The position numbers and the translations under genes were made by a program. This document shows, one piece after another, positions 25,799 through 33,083 of a stretch of DNA of 64,000 bases. Each line of letters begins with the position of its first letter. The first letter of the stretch is position 1. This DNA comes from Gloeobacter violaceus PCC 7421 (GTDB lineage: Bacteria > Cyanobacteriota > Cyanobacteriia > Gloeobacterales > Gloeobacteraceae): the NCBI RefSeq assembly GCF_000011385.1, contig NC_005125.1, positions 1,488,001 to 1,552,000 of the forward strand. Direction: 5' to 3'. The notes under the pieces were generated by a model. It searched no databases and was not told the DNA's origin. It worked only from the letters and a program-made list of their open reading frames with translations.

Positions 25799-27061
25799 TT
25801 ATGGCGAAGAGGATTCGAGTGGCGCAGACGGGGGTTCGGGGCGTTTCGGGTCGGGTTGGCCCGGAGCGGGCGGCTTGGGGGGCAGGGGCTTCGGGGTGCC
25901 CTGGGCGGATTTGGGAGGCGGCGCACCGGGGCGGCCGTTGGGGGTAGCAGGAGCCGGACGGCGGCTCGGAGCGGGAGGCGACGGGGCGGCCTGGCCGGCC
26001 TGGCCCGGCGGGGTGGCCGGGGGTGGGGGTGGGCTTTCGATGTAGAGGTCGTAAGTGCAAAAAGCGGGGCGCTCCTGCTCGATGATCAGCCGCACCAGCC
26101 GCTCGTCGATCTGCCCGGGGCGCTCCTCGCGCAGGCGCACCACAAAGTGAAACGGCCGCCCGCCCCCCAGCACCGTGCCCTGGCCGAGGCGTTCGCCCCC
26201 CAGCACAAAGCCGCGCCCGAAGTGGTCGGTGATCGCGATGTGCTTGGCTGCTTCCTCGGGAAGCTGGTCGTCGAGGGGCAGCCCCGTGTACAGGTGCAGG
26301 TAGAGCCTGAGGCCCTTGCGGGTGCCGCGCCAGCGGTAAATTTCGACCGCCCGCTTGATGAGGCGGCGCTGCTGCGGCAGTTCCCAGCGCGCGTCCATCG
26401 GCCAGGACACCCAGTAGGCCAGAAAAGGCAATAGCGCCCTGGGGGCAGTCAGCGGGTCGAGGTTGGCCCACATGCCCTCCAGCCCATGGAAAGCGGGCTC
26501 GAAGGTCTCCTCAAAAATTTTGAGAAACCGGCCGATAAAGTCGACTTCGCGGTAGAGGGCCGGCAGGTAGTTGAGATAAAGACTGTGGGCACGCACATGG
26601 ACGCTGAACTCCTCCAATTCGACCTGGTCGAGTTCGAGGGCGTTGATGCCGTAGAAAAAATAGATGCGGCCCTGAAAATCGAGGTCGAGGTGGCGCTTCT
26701 TTTTGGGGGTGAGCGCTTTTTGATCTTCAAAATAGGACGCAGGCACCTGGAAGTAGATGACTGCCTCCATCTGATGACCGGGGGCGATCTGGTTGCCCTC
26801 CATGCCGATGCGGTACCAGTCGACCGGAAAGTCGCCCTCGACGCGCAAATTGAGCCAGATGGGGCGCTTGCCCAGGTTTTTGATCTGCACCACCATCTCG
26901 CTGGGTTCACCCGGATGGAGCAACAGACCGTTGCTGCGGGCGCTCACCGCCACACTTTCATCGGGGCCGTTGACCATCAGCCCGGCCAGGGGCACCGCCT
27001 CGGGCACCCGCATCGGGGTGATCTGGACGGTCAGGAGTTTGCGGTCGTGGGCCTGGGTCAC
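25799..27061 (-). CDS. Phage tail protein (TIGR02242-like) of a contractile injection system
   Basis: About 420 residues from GTG 27061, which has AGGAGG 6 nt upstream; the longer frame to 27082 overlaps the previous gene. An N-terminal Ig-like module (residues about 20-165, GEPSEMVVQIKNLGKRPIWL) is fused to a domain matching the phage-tail family TIGR02242. Its hallmarks are SLYLNYLPALYREVDFIGRF, EGMWANLDPLTAPRALLPFL and the closing YRWRGTRKGLRLYLHLYTG. The family occurs beside baseplate-J genes in contractile injection systems. The last 90 residues are a Pro/Ala-rich tail. The Ig-like extension echoes the two membrane proteins further down the operon. Confidence 0.85.
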   Translation of the reverse strand: MTQAHDRKLLTVQITPMRVPEAVPLAGLMVNGPDESVAVSARSNGLLLHPGEPSEMVVQIKNLGKRPIWLNLRVEGDFPVDWYRIGMEGNQIAPGHQMEAVIYFQVPASYFEDQKALTPKKKRHLDLDFQGRIYFFYGINALELDQVELEEFSVHVRAHSLYLNYLPALYREVDFIGRFLKIFEETFEPAFHGLEGMWANLDPLTAPRALLPFLAYWVSWPMDARWELPQQRRLIKRAVEIYRWRGTRKGLRLYLHLYTGLPLDDQLPEEAAKHIAITDHFGRGFVLGGERLGQGTVLGGGRPFHFVVRLREERPGQIDERLVRLIIEQERPAFCTYDLYIESPPPPPATPPGQAGQAAPSPPAPSRRPAPATPNGRPGAPPPKSAQGTPKPLPPKPPAPGQPDPKRPEPPSAPLESSSP

Positions 27062-27071
27062 CGTGCGCCTC

Positions 27072-29267
27072 CTAGCGGGCAATCAGGTTGATGACGTGGC
27101 TGGAGCGCAGGCGGTTGTCGGCCCACGAACAGATGAGCCCCAGGGGACCAGGATCGACCACCGGGTCGGGGGCGGGTTTGCGCGTCCAGTTCGGGCCGCG
27201 CTTGCGCACCGAAAAGAGCAGCACCGCCCCCAGATAGCGCACCCCCGCCGTTTGCTGCAACAGCGCCACGATATCCGAGGGGTAGACCGGCCTCCCGAAG
27301 GGCCAGCCTTTGCTGTCCGGACCGCCGGTGACCGGGTTGAGAAACCGGTAGAGCGCCACGCGCAGGTTGAACAAAATTTCCTGCTGGGCGCGGGGGTTGT
27401 TGTACTCGGGCTCCAGGGCCACTTCGGTCTGCACCGCCACCCCGACGTACTCGGGTTCGGCCAGTTGCACCTGCACCCCCATCAGCCGCCGCTGCTCCAA
27501 ATAGCCCAGAATCTGCTGCTGCAGCTGGGGCCTGAGGGTGAAGCGATCGGGGTTGAGGCCCTCCCCGCGCCCGACCGCATCCACGTTCGCCTGGGGAACG
27601 ACCATCAGCCGCACGGTACCCGCCGCCCCCTCGGGGGTGGGCAGGCACTTGACCCGGGCTACCGCCCCACCCGCTCCGCGCTCGGTGAGAATCTCAAAGT
27701 CCTCGGCGGTCACCGCCCGGTCGCGGGTGCGCAGCATCTGCGGGGCGCGCAGCACGGCCTGATCGAGCGATTCGGCGTCCGCACCGTTGCGGGCGGGCTG
27801 GTGGTTGGTCACCCGGGCGATGTAGGGAACGGCCGATTTGAGCACTTTGAGCGTCCCTGCCTGGACGTTGCCCGTCCGGCCGCCCCCCACCCGGTAGGCC
27901 ACCATGCGGATCACCGAGCCGCGGGGGGGGATGGCGCCGTACTGCCGCTCTTCCTGGGCGTTCGCCTCGGCGACGGCGGCCAGTTGCGGGGTGAGCCCCT
28001 GCTGCTGGATGCGCGAACGGATGGCGGTCTGGTGTTGGAGCTGGGCCGGTTCGCGGATGAGCGGCCCGAACTGCACCGTGCCGGTGAGCGAATCGACGGT
28101 GTAGTGCAGATCCTCCGGGCCGGAGTCGGCAAAGTCGGCCACTTCCTTCCAGATCTGCGGCAGGCCGCTCGGAGGGGAGACGAGAACGTGTTCGGCGGCG
28201 CTGCGCGCCAGCACCGGCGAACCTTGCAGTTGAAATTTCTGACCCGGGGTGCCGTCGCTCATGCCGAGGCGCTCCTCGCGCACCGTCGTGCTGTTGCTCG
28301 CCCCGACGGTGCCGCCGATCGAACGCACGGCAAGGCCGACGATGCGCGGCGAAGCGCTGTAGGCGGGCTGGTTGGGGGCGGCGGGCAGGCAGATGCAGCG
28401 CAGCCAGCGGCCCTGATAGCTGGTGAAGCGCGCCGGGGGCCAGCGCTGCGGCAGGTGCAAAATCACATCGACGCCCTGCAGCGGGTTTTTGCCCTGCTGG
28501 GCCATTTCGCTAAAACTAAATCCGCGCGTAGCGTCGTCGACCTCGCGCAACAGCACCGGCTGCCAGCGCTGGCCGTCCCAGGCTTCCCAGCGACGCGGGG
28601 GCAGGTTGGGGTTGATGCCGGTGGGAGTAGCGGCGGCTCCCTTGAGGGTGATGGCGAGCACGTTGCCGTCGAGGGGCTGTTCCGGGTCGACCACCAGATA
28701 AAAACAATTGCCCGCCTGGGGCTGCTCGTCGAATATCGGCTGCTCGCTGCCGCCCCACTGGCCGCCCGGCTGGCGGGTCCAGAGGTCCGTGACCCGGTCG
28801 CGCAGCGCCTGGGGGGTTTCGTCGGTGGTCTGGGCGGTCAAAAAGTGCAGCAGACTGGGCTTACCCACCAACAGCGGCCGGTCGGTGCTGAAGACGATCG
28901 CCTCCTGGGTCTGGGTGCGCTCGGTGGCCACCTCGGTGCCGGCCGGTACCCGGTAGACATCCGGCAGGGCGTTGGTCAGATAAAACGTCACGTCCGTTCC
29001 CGCCGGGGCCGGGGGCTGCAGACGGATGCCAAGCAGTTCCAGAAACGCCACGTAGTTGCGGCGGGGCACCTGGTTGAAGCGCAGCAGCATCTGGTCGGTC
29101 AGCCAGGCGAACAGCTCAATGAGCGTGATGCCCGGGTCGCTCAGGTTGTAGTCGGTCCACTCCGGGCAGTAGCGGGGGATGCGCAGCAGACACTCGGCCA
29201 CCAGATCGTCGAAGGTGCGATCGTCGAGGTCGGACTTGGGCAACTTGGGCAAAAAATCGAATTCCAC
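27072..29267 (-). CDS. Baseplate-J-like wedge protein (putative baseplate assembly protein)
   Basis: A 731-residue protein matching the large putative baseplate assembly family (TIGR02243-like, related to phage gpJ/T4 gp6). The N-terminus has the family pattern YCPEWTDYNLSDPGITLIEL followed by FAWLTDQMLLRFNQVP. The central part is variable. Near residues 460-560 it has the GGGRTGNVQAGTL and RAPQMLRTRDRAVTAEDFE region typical of J proteins. The C-terminus closes with YPSDIVALLQQTAGVRYLGA. It forms the wedge ring of the baseplate in this family. It follows the gp25-like gene by 4 nt. Confidence 0.9.
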   Translation of the reverse strand: MEFDFLPKLPKSDLDDRTFDDLVAECLLRIPRYCPEWTDYNLSDPGITLIELFAWLTDQMLLRFNQVPRRNYVAFLELLGIRLQPPAPAGTDVTFYLTNALPDVYRVPAGTEVATERTQTQEAIVFSTDRPLLVGKPSLLHFLTAQTTDETPQALRDRVTDLWTRQPGGQWGGSEQPIFDEQPQAGNCFYLVVDPEQPLDGNVLAITLKGAAATPTGINPNLPPRRWEAWDGQRWQPVLLREVDDATRGFSFSEMAQQGKNPLQGVDVILHLPQRWPPARFTSYQGRWLRCICLPAAPNQPAYSASPRIVGLAVRSIGGTVGASNSTTVREERLGMSDGTPGQKFQLQGSPVLARSAAEHVLVSPPSGLPQIWKEVADFADSGPEDLHYTVDSLTGTVQFGPLIREPAQLQHQTAIRSRIQQQGLTPQLAAVAEANAQEERQYGAIPPRGSVIRMVAYRVGGGRTGNVQAGTLKVLKSAVPYIARVTNHQPARNGADAESLDQAVLRAPQMLRTRDRAVTAEDFEILTERGAGGAVARVKCLPTPEGAAGTVRLMVVPQANVDAVGRGEGLNPDRFTLRPQLQQQILGYLEQRRLMGVQVQLAEPEYVGVAVQTEVALEPEYNNPRAQQEILFNLRVALYRFLNPVTGGPDSKGWPFGRPVYPSDIVALLQQTAGVRYLGAVLLFSVRKRGPNWTRKPAPDPVVDPGPLGLICSWADNRLRSSHVINLIAR

Positions 29268-29271
29268 AGGC

Positions 29272-29703
29272 CTACTCCGCCGCTGCTTGCGGATTCAAAT
29301 AAAAGGGGTACACCAGGCTGCGCGGGTCGGGACTGCCCTTGAGGCGATAGTCGATGACTATATCAATACGCCCGGCCACCGGATCGGGATCGGCGCGCAC
29401 CTCGGTGAGATCAATGCGCGGCTCCCAAATTTCGAGCGCCTCGCGCACATAGGAGCGGATGCGCAACAGGGTCGAGGTGTTGAGGGGCGCAAAGGCCAGA
29501 TCCGCAAGGCGCGAGCCGAAGTTCGGGCGGTAGACCCGCTCGCCGATGCCCGTGCGCAGGATAATCCAGATGGCCTCCTCGACATCCTGGGCGGCGGAAC
29601 TGAGCTGGATACCACCCTGCAGATTGAGCCTGAGCGGAAAGGCGAGACCCGTCCCCAGATATGCCCGCTGCCTGTCGTTCAACGCTTCTTCCATCGCCGC
29701 CAC
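29272..29703 (-). CDS. GPW/gp25-family baseplate protein
   Basis: About 143 residues of the T4 gp25/GPW family, the baseplate component that nucleates the sheath in contractile systems. It shows LAFPLRLNLQGGIQLSSAAQ, WIILRTGIGERVYRPNFGSR and the conserved EPRIDLTEVRADPD near the C-terminus. The start is set at GTG 29703, with GGAGGG 6 nt upstream; an open frame reaches 29763 but lacks support. It is the first recognisable gene of the leftward injection-system operon. Confidence 0.9.
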   Translation of the reverse strand: MAAMEEALNDRQRAYLGTGLAFPLRLNLQGGIQLSSAAQDVEEAIWIILRTGIGERVYRPNFGSRLADLAFAPLNTSTLLRIRSYVREALEIWEPRIDLTEVRADPDPVAGRIDIVIDYRLKGSPDPRSLVYPFYLNPQAAAE

Positions 29704-29808
29704 GGCACACCCTCCAGACCCCGTCAGACTAGCTATGGCTAGGGGTGAGCAACCATTCGCCAAAGGTCGAGGGCGCTTTGCCTGATGAACGGTTAGGGAA
29801 GCGGCGTC

Positions 29809-29954
29809 CTACGGCAGAAACAGCGCAGACAGAGAAACAACCAGGTCGGGAAAGGCCATCGGGAACAAAGCATCCGAGGCAGACAGGTTCATCTCGAAAG
29901 CGTAGCCCTCACTACCAGGGTCGCGAAAAATGATCGCCTGGCCTTTGAAGGCCG
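29809..29954 (-). pseudogene. Uma2-like C-terminal fragment
   Basis: Read on the minus strand, about 48 codons continue beyond the stop of the Uma2 gene in another frame. They include FEMNLSASDALFPMAFPDLV and end in SLSALFLP. The PDLVVSLSALF ending resembles the C-terminal strand of Uma2 proteins (typically PxLxxDLxELF). There is no start of its own. It is probably the relic of a neighbouring or ancestral paralogue. Identification rests on a short resemblance. Confidence 0.35.
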
Positions 29955-30755
29955 TCAGCACGGCTTTCTTGGAGTCTGGCTGGAAAGTTCGCCATTGTCC
30001 GGGTCGATCCCCAGTTGGCGCAACCGCTCGGCCAGACGCTCGGCGCGTTGCTCGGCCGATTGTGCCCGCAAACTCTCTTGCTCGGCACGTTGCTCGGCCG
30101 ATTGTGCCCGCAAACTCTCCTGCTCGGCACGTTGCTCGGCCGATTGTGCCCGCAAACTCTCCTGCGCCGCGCGCTGCTTTTCTTGCGCTGCCCGGGCGGC
30201 AATTTCCACGTAGCTCTCGAAGGGCGTGCCGTCCGGCCGCCACAACTGCAGATCTCCTTGCGGCGTGATTCCGAAGCGCGTGCCCAGCCGTGGGCTCACC
30301 CAGCCTTCCATCCGCTCGATACCCACCAACGCTCCTTCTTCGCGCACAAACCCATCCAATGTCCCTTCGTCCGGGTCATAAAGGTAATACTCTTCGACGC
30401 CGTGGCGATGGTAGAACTGGAATTTGCGGGTCATCTCCGAAATGGTATTGCCGGGCGAAAGGACCTCGAAGACCACCTGGGGTGGAATGTTGTCCTCTTC
30501 CCACTGGCGGTAGCTGCCCCGGTCCCCTTTAGGGCGGCCGAAGGCGACCATCGCGTCGGGAGCCTGGCGGATCTTATTGTCTCCCTCGACCGGGTACCAC
30601 AGCAGATCGCCTGCGACAAAGACGTTCGGATCGTCCGCGAACAGCCACTCCAAGCCTTCTTTGATGTAGACGATCCAGCGAAACTGCCGGGTGTTGTCGG
30701 ACATGGGCTTGCCGTCCGATTCCGGATAGATCACTGCTTGAGTGTAAAGGACCAA
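29955..30755 (-). CDS. Uma2-family (DUF820) putative endonuclease with coiled-coil tail
   Basis: About 266 residues. The core has the Uma2 PD-(D/E)xK fold pattern: YPESDGKPMSDNTRQFRWIV, DLLWYPVEG, RQAPDAMVAFGRPKGDRGSY with the motif Asp, and PQVVFEVLSPGNT with the motif Glu, then the HGVEEYYLYDPDEG region. The last 90 residues are a charged coiled coil built from repeats of ESLRAQSAEQRAEQ. No clear start is present: TTG 30755 is chosen, the frame continues to TTG 30827, and an ATG at 30703 lies too far in. Uma2 genes are strongly amplified in cyanobacteria; their biological role is unknown. Confidence 0.82.
   Translation of the reverse strand: MVLYTQAVIYPESDGKPMSDNTRQFRWIVYIKEGLEWLFADDPNVFVAGDLLWYPVEGDNKIRQAPDAMVAFGRPKGDRGSYRQWEEDNIPPQVVFEVLSPGNTISEMTRKFQFYHRHGVEEYYLYDPDEGTLDGFVREEGALVGIERMEGWVSPRLGTRFGITPQGDLQLWRPDGTPFESYVEIAARAAQEKQRAAQESLRAQSAEQRAEQESLRAQSAEQRAEQESLRAQSAEQRAERLAERLRQLGIDPDNGELSSQTPRKPC
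30046..30163. repeat. 42-bp tandem repeat in the Uma2 coiled-coil region
   Basis: Two full and one partial copy of a 42-bp unit start at 30046, 30088 and 30130, nearly identical at DNA level. The unit is 14 codons, so copy-number change would keep the frame and alter coiled-coil length. Confidence 0.9.
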
Positions 30756-31051
30756 TGGGTAAGTTTGAGCCGTTGCCTGCCATAGTAATCCACCCACTGC
30801 GGCGCCCGCGACTGAGTGCCTCTCCAAATGCCGTGGTTTTGTCAGGTTCGACTACAGGCTTTCAGCCGTTACACACTCACCCGCTCACACAGCCTCAAAA
30901 TGGTCAAAGTACGATGATGAAGGTCACTCTGCGCCCCGGCTTTGCTTGAGACGCTTCGCTCAAGTATGGATTATTGAAGAAATTTTCTCGGGTTCGGCGA
31001 TGGAAGACGAACTGAACCATACATTTTCCGGTTGCGAAGACTGTTAGTCCG

Positions 31052-31297
31052 GTGACCACGAAACCCTACTTAGCGATTTTGCCCTCTCAAGCAGTGGCGA
31101 TAGCCGGCAAATCGCCGATGATTTGTACCTGGGATTTGGAGGAGTACGCGCTCCTGCCTGAACTCGAGTTAGGTCCATCAAGCCACGGCTACGAAAAGAC
31201 CACAGTCCTGCAACTGGAAGATTTTGTTTATCCGATAGCCTTTCCATCATTGGCCATTTCTGTCGCAGAGCTGTTCACCCGCAGGAGCAGGCTTTGA
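31052..31297 (+). pseudogene. Uma2-like C-terminal remnant or small hypothetical protein
   Basis: An 81-codon frame from GTG. Its second half (HGYEKTTVLQLEDFVYPIAF then PSLAISVAELFTRR) resembles the C-terminal strand of Uma2 proteins and also the fragment at 29809-29954 (PMAFPDLVVSLSALF). No catalytic residues of the fold are present, so it is probably a remnant. It could still be a short expressed protein of unknown role. Confidence 0.35.
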
Positions 31298-31323
31298 TCG
31301 ATTCGCAAGGATAAATCCAGGGA

Positions 31324-32025
31324 CTACCCGATCGGTTGAATACCCAAGTCCGACCGCCACTGGGACAGGGGCTTTTCCCAGGCTGCTTCCCATTTTTGGG
31401 CGAACAGCGATTTCGCATTGCTACCCATCCTCCAGCCCCGGCAGAGCGCCTCCAGAAGAGCCGGCAGCGCTTCGGGAGCAAGAAGCGTGCCGGACATCAA
31501 CCCGGTGGCGATCAACATCGTCGCGAGCGGATAAGGAAACTGGGCCAGATGCAGCGCCTGCAAACCCAGTTCACCGGCGGGCGAGGTATCAAAACCGGTG
31601 ACGATGTGCCAGATGTCATGGGTCTGACCGAGACGGGCCTCGACATAACTGGCGTCCGAATCGATCTCAAGGTAAGAATACAAATCCGGATCGAAGCCTT
31701 GGGCTTTGATGCTAGAGGCATAGGCGTAGCCCAGGGAATCTTGAGGACATTGCAACAGCTGTTCCAGGTCGTGGGGGGGAGCCATGTGCCTTTGCTCGAT
31801 GAGCGAGGCGCAGGCCGGATCGCCCTTCAAATGCTCTACCGCCAGATCGAACGCCTGGGTTTCCACCAGAGCCGACGACAGTTCACCCACCGGTTGCAGC
31901 CCTTCGTCTCCTGCCAGAATTGCGCAGTGCGCCTTCAAGATGATCAAAAGCTGGTGATGGAGCCGGCGTTGAAGCTCGGGCTGGGATATCTCTTTGGACA
32001 TACGTATGGAATTGATCGATTGCAT
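31324..32025 (-). CDS. Coq4-family protein
   Basis: A 233-residue helical protein with the Coq4 zinc-binding signature HDxxHx11E, seen as HDIWHIVTGFDTSPAGE near residues 133-149. In eukaryotes Coq4 acts in ubiquinone synthesis. Cyanobacteria use plastoquinone, so the substrate here is open; a prenyl-quinone role is inference. The ATG at 32025 has GGGGGC about 7 nt upstream; an ATG at 32001 is the alternative. It is divergent from the TetR gene across a region with a long inverted repeat. Confidence 0.85.
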   Translation of the reverse strand: MQSINSIRMSKEISQPELQRRLHHQLLIILKAHCAILAGDEGLQPVGELSSALVETQAFDLAVEHLKGDPACASLIEQRHMAPPHDLEQLLQCPQDSLGYAYASSIKAQGFDPDLYSYLEIDSDASYVEARLGQTHDIWHIVTGFDTSPAGELGLQALHLAQFPYPLATMLIATGLMSGTLLAPEALPALLEALCRGWRMGSNAKSLFAQKWEAAWEKPLSQWRSDLGIQPIG

Positions 32026-32106
32026 GGATAGCCCCCAAAGACTTGTTGAATTTCAAAACCCGGGTATTCAAGCGGTTGGGCTTCGACAGACCCGACAGGC
32101 ACACTC

Positions 32107-32186
32107 AAAAAAGCGAGCGCTCGCTCACTATTATTTCGCCCAAGCGGCCGGTTCGTCAACTGCACAACGGAGCGCTCGCTTTTTTT
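32107..32186. repeat. 16-bp inverted repeat, possible operator pair or miniature element
   Basis: Two perfect 16-bp inverted arms (32107-32122 and 32170-32185) enclose 47 bases. Each contains the self-complementary core GAGCGCTC, part of a 12-bp palindrome GCGAGCGCTCGC in the left arm. The A/T runs lie on the outside. It sits between the divergent Coq4 and TetR genes, so it could bind the TetR protein twice or be a small mobile palindrome. Confidence 0.6.
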
Positions 32187-32306
32187 GACAGCCCTACGTG
32201 TGCCCTGCGCGGGCTCTGGGATAATGAACAGGCTTCGACGTACCGGACTGGGCACCAGCCGGCCGGCCGATCGCTGAACACACCTCCCCCTGCTGCCCTC
32301 CGGGTC

Positions 32307-32900
32307 ATGCCGAAAGTCGATCCAAAGTTCAAGGAGCTTCGCCGCGAGCAAATCCTGCAGGCGGCCGTCACCTGTTTCGCCCGCAAGGGTTTCCACGCCG
32401 CGACCACCGACGACATCTGTGCTGAGGCCCGGTTGAGCCCTGGGAGCATCTACCGGTACTTCCACAACAAAGAAGCGATCATGCTTGCGATCGCCCAGTC
32501 CCACCAGCAGGTGGTCGTCGGTTGGATGCAGGAGGCGGCGCAGCGCACCGATGTCATCGAAGCGTTGGCGATGTTCGCGGCCCGGTTTGTGGGCGAACTC
32601 GACGCCCCCAACGCCCGCATCGCCCTGGAGATTGTGGTGGAGGCCGGACGCAACCCGACGCTGGCCGCCCAGGTCAGCCGCTACGACGAGGAGGTGAACG
32701 ACGGCATCGTCGATTTGTTGCTCAGCGGCAAGCAACGGGGCCAGATCGCCGCGGATATTGACTTTGTGGCGACGGCTTTTCTGTTGCGTGCCGCCATCGA
32801 AGGTCTGGGAATCGCGATGACCCTCGAGCGGCGCGTCGAACCCGAAGCAGCCCTTGCCGAGTTCCGGGGGTGGCTGGTGCGTCTTTTCGGCCCGCCCTAG
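32307..32900 (+). CDS. TetR/AcrR-family transcriptional regulator
   Basis: A 197-residue repressor-type protein from ATG 32307. The N-terminal helix-turn-helix (residues about 15-60) reads ILQAAVTCFARKGFHAATTD then ICAEARLSPGSIYRYFHNKE, the standard TetR pattern. The C-terminal ligand-binding domain is all-helical and resembles the AcrR type. The frame is open from 32043 but the extra part crosses the inverted repeat and is not protein-like. It precedes the ADOP permease, whose promoter carries a matching palindrome, so that gene is its likely target. Confidence 0.9.
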   Translation: MPKVDPKFKELRREQILQAAVTCFARKGFHAATTDDICAEARLSPGSIYRYFHNKEAIMLAIAQSHQQVVVGWMQEAAQRTDVIEALAMFAARFVGELDAPNARIALEIVVEAGRNPTLAAQVSRYDEEVNDGIVDLLLSGKQRGQIAADIDFVATAFLLRAAIEGLGIAMTLERRVEPEAALAEFRGWLVRLFGPP

Positions 32901-32917
32901 CCCCTGGTCATCGCCCT

Positions 32918-32976
32918 TGACAGACCGACGGGACAGCGCTATTTTATCCACATCAGATACATCCATAGTGGATAAA
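32918..32976 (+). promoter_or_regulatory. Sigma-70-like promoter with overlapping palindrome, upstream of the permease
   Basis: A consensus -35 TTGACA (32918-32923) is separated by 17 bases from a -10 TATTTT (32941-32946). Immediately after it is a perfect inverted repeat TTATCCAC (32945-32952) / GTGGATAA (32969-32976) with a 16-base spacer, covering the expected transcription start. This is where a repressor would act; the TetR protein just upstream is the natural candidate. Confidence 0.6.
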
Positions 32977-33083
32977 TCAATGTTGTGCTTAGGCGACTCT
33001 CGCCCTGGCTGCGGGCCACAGGCGGGGGCTTGCAGCCAGGCCGACCGGCAGCCTGCCGCAACGCCCCTCGACAGAAACTGACG

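Noticed and set aside
24674-26434. 586-codon plus-strand frame
   Set aside because: Antisense shadow of the DUF4159-like and tail protein genes; no start context and no recognisable domain.
26793-29342. 849-codon open frame on the plus strand
   Set aside because: It lies opposite the baseplate-J and tail protein genes, which have clear family motifs. Its product is His/Arg/Gly-rich with no motif, as expected of an antisense frame in GC-rich DNA.
30046-30163. Possible CRISPR array
   Set aside because: The repeats are contiguous with no spacers, are in frame and encode a coiled coil; no cas genes are nearby.
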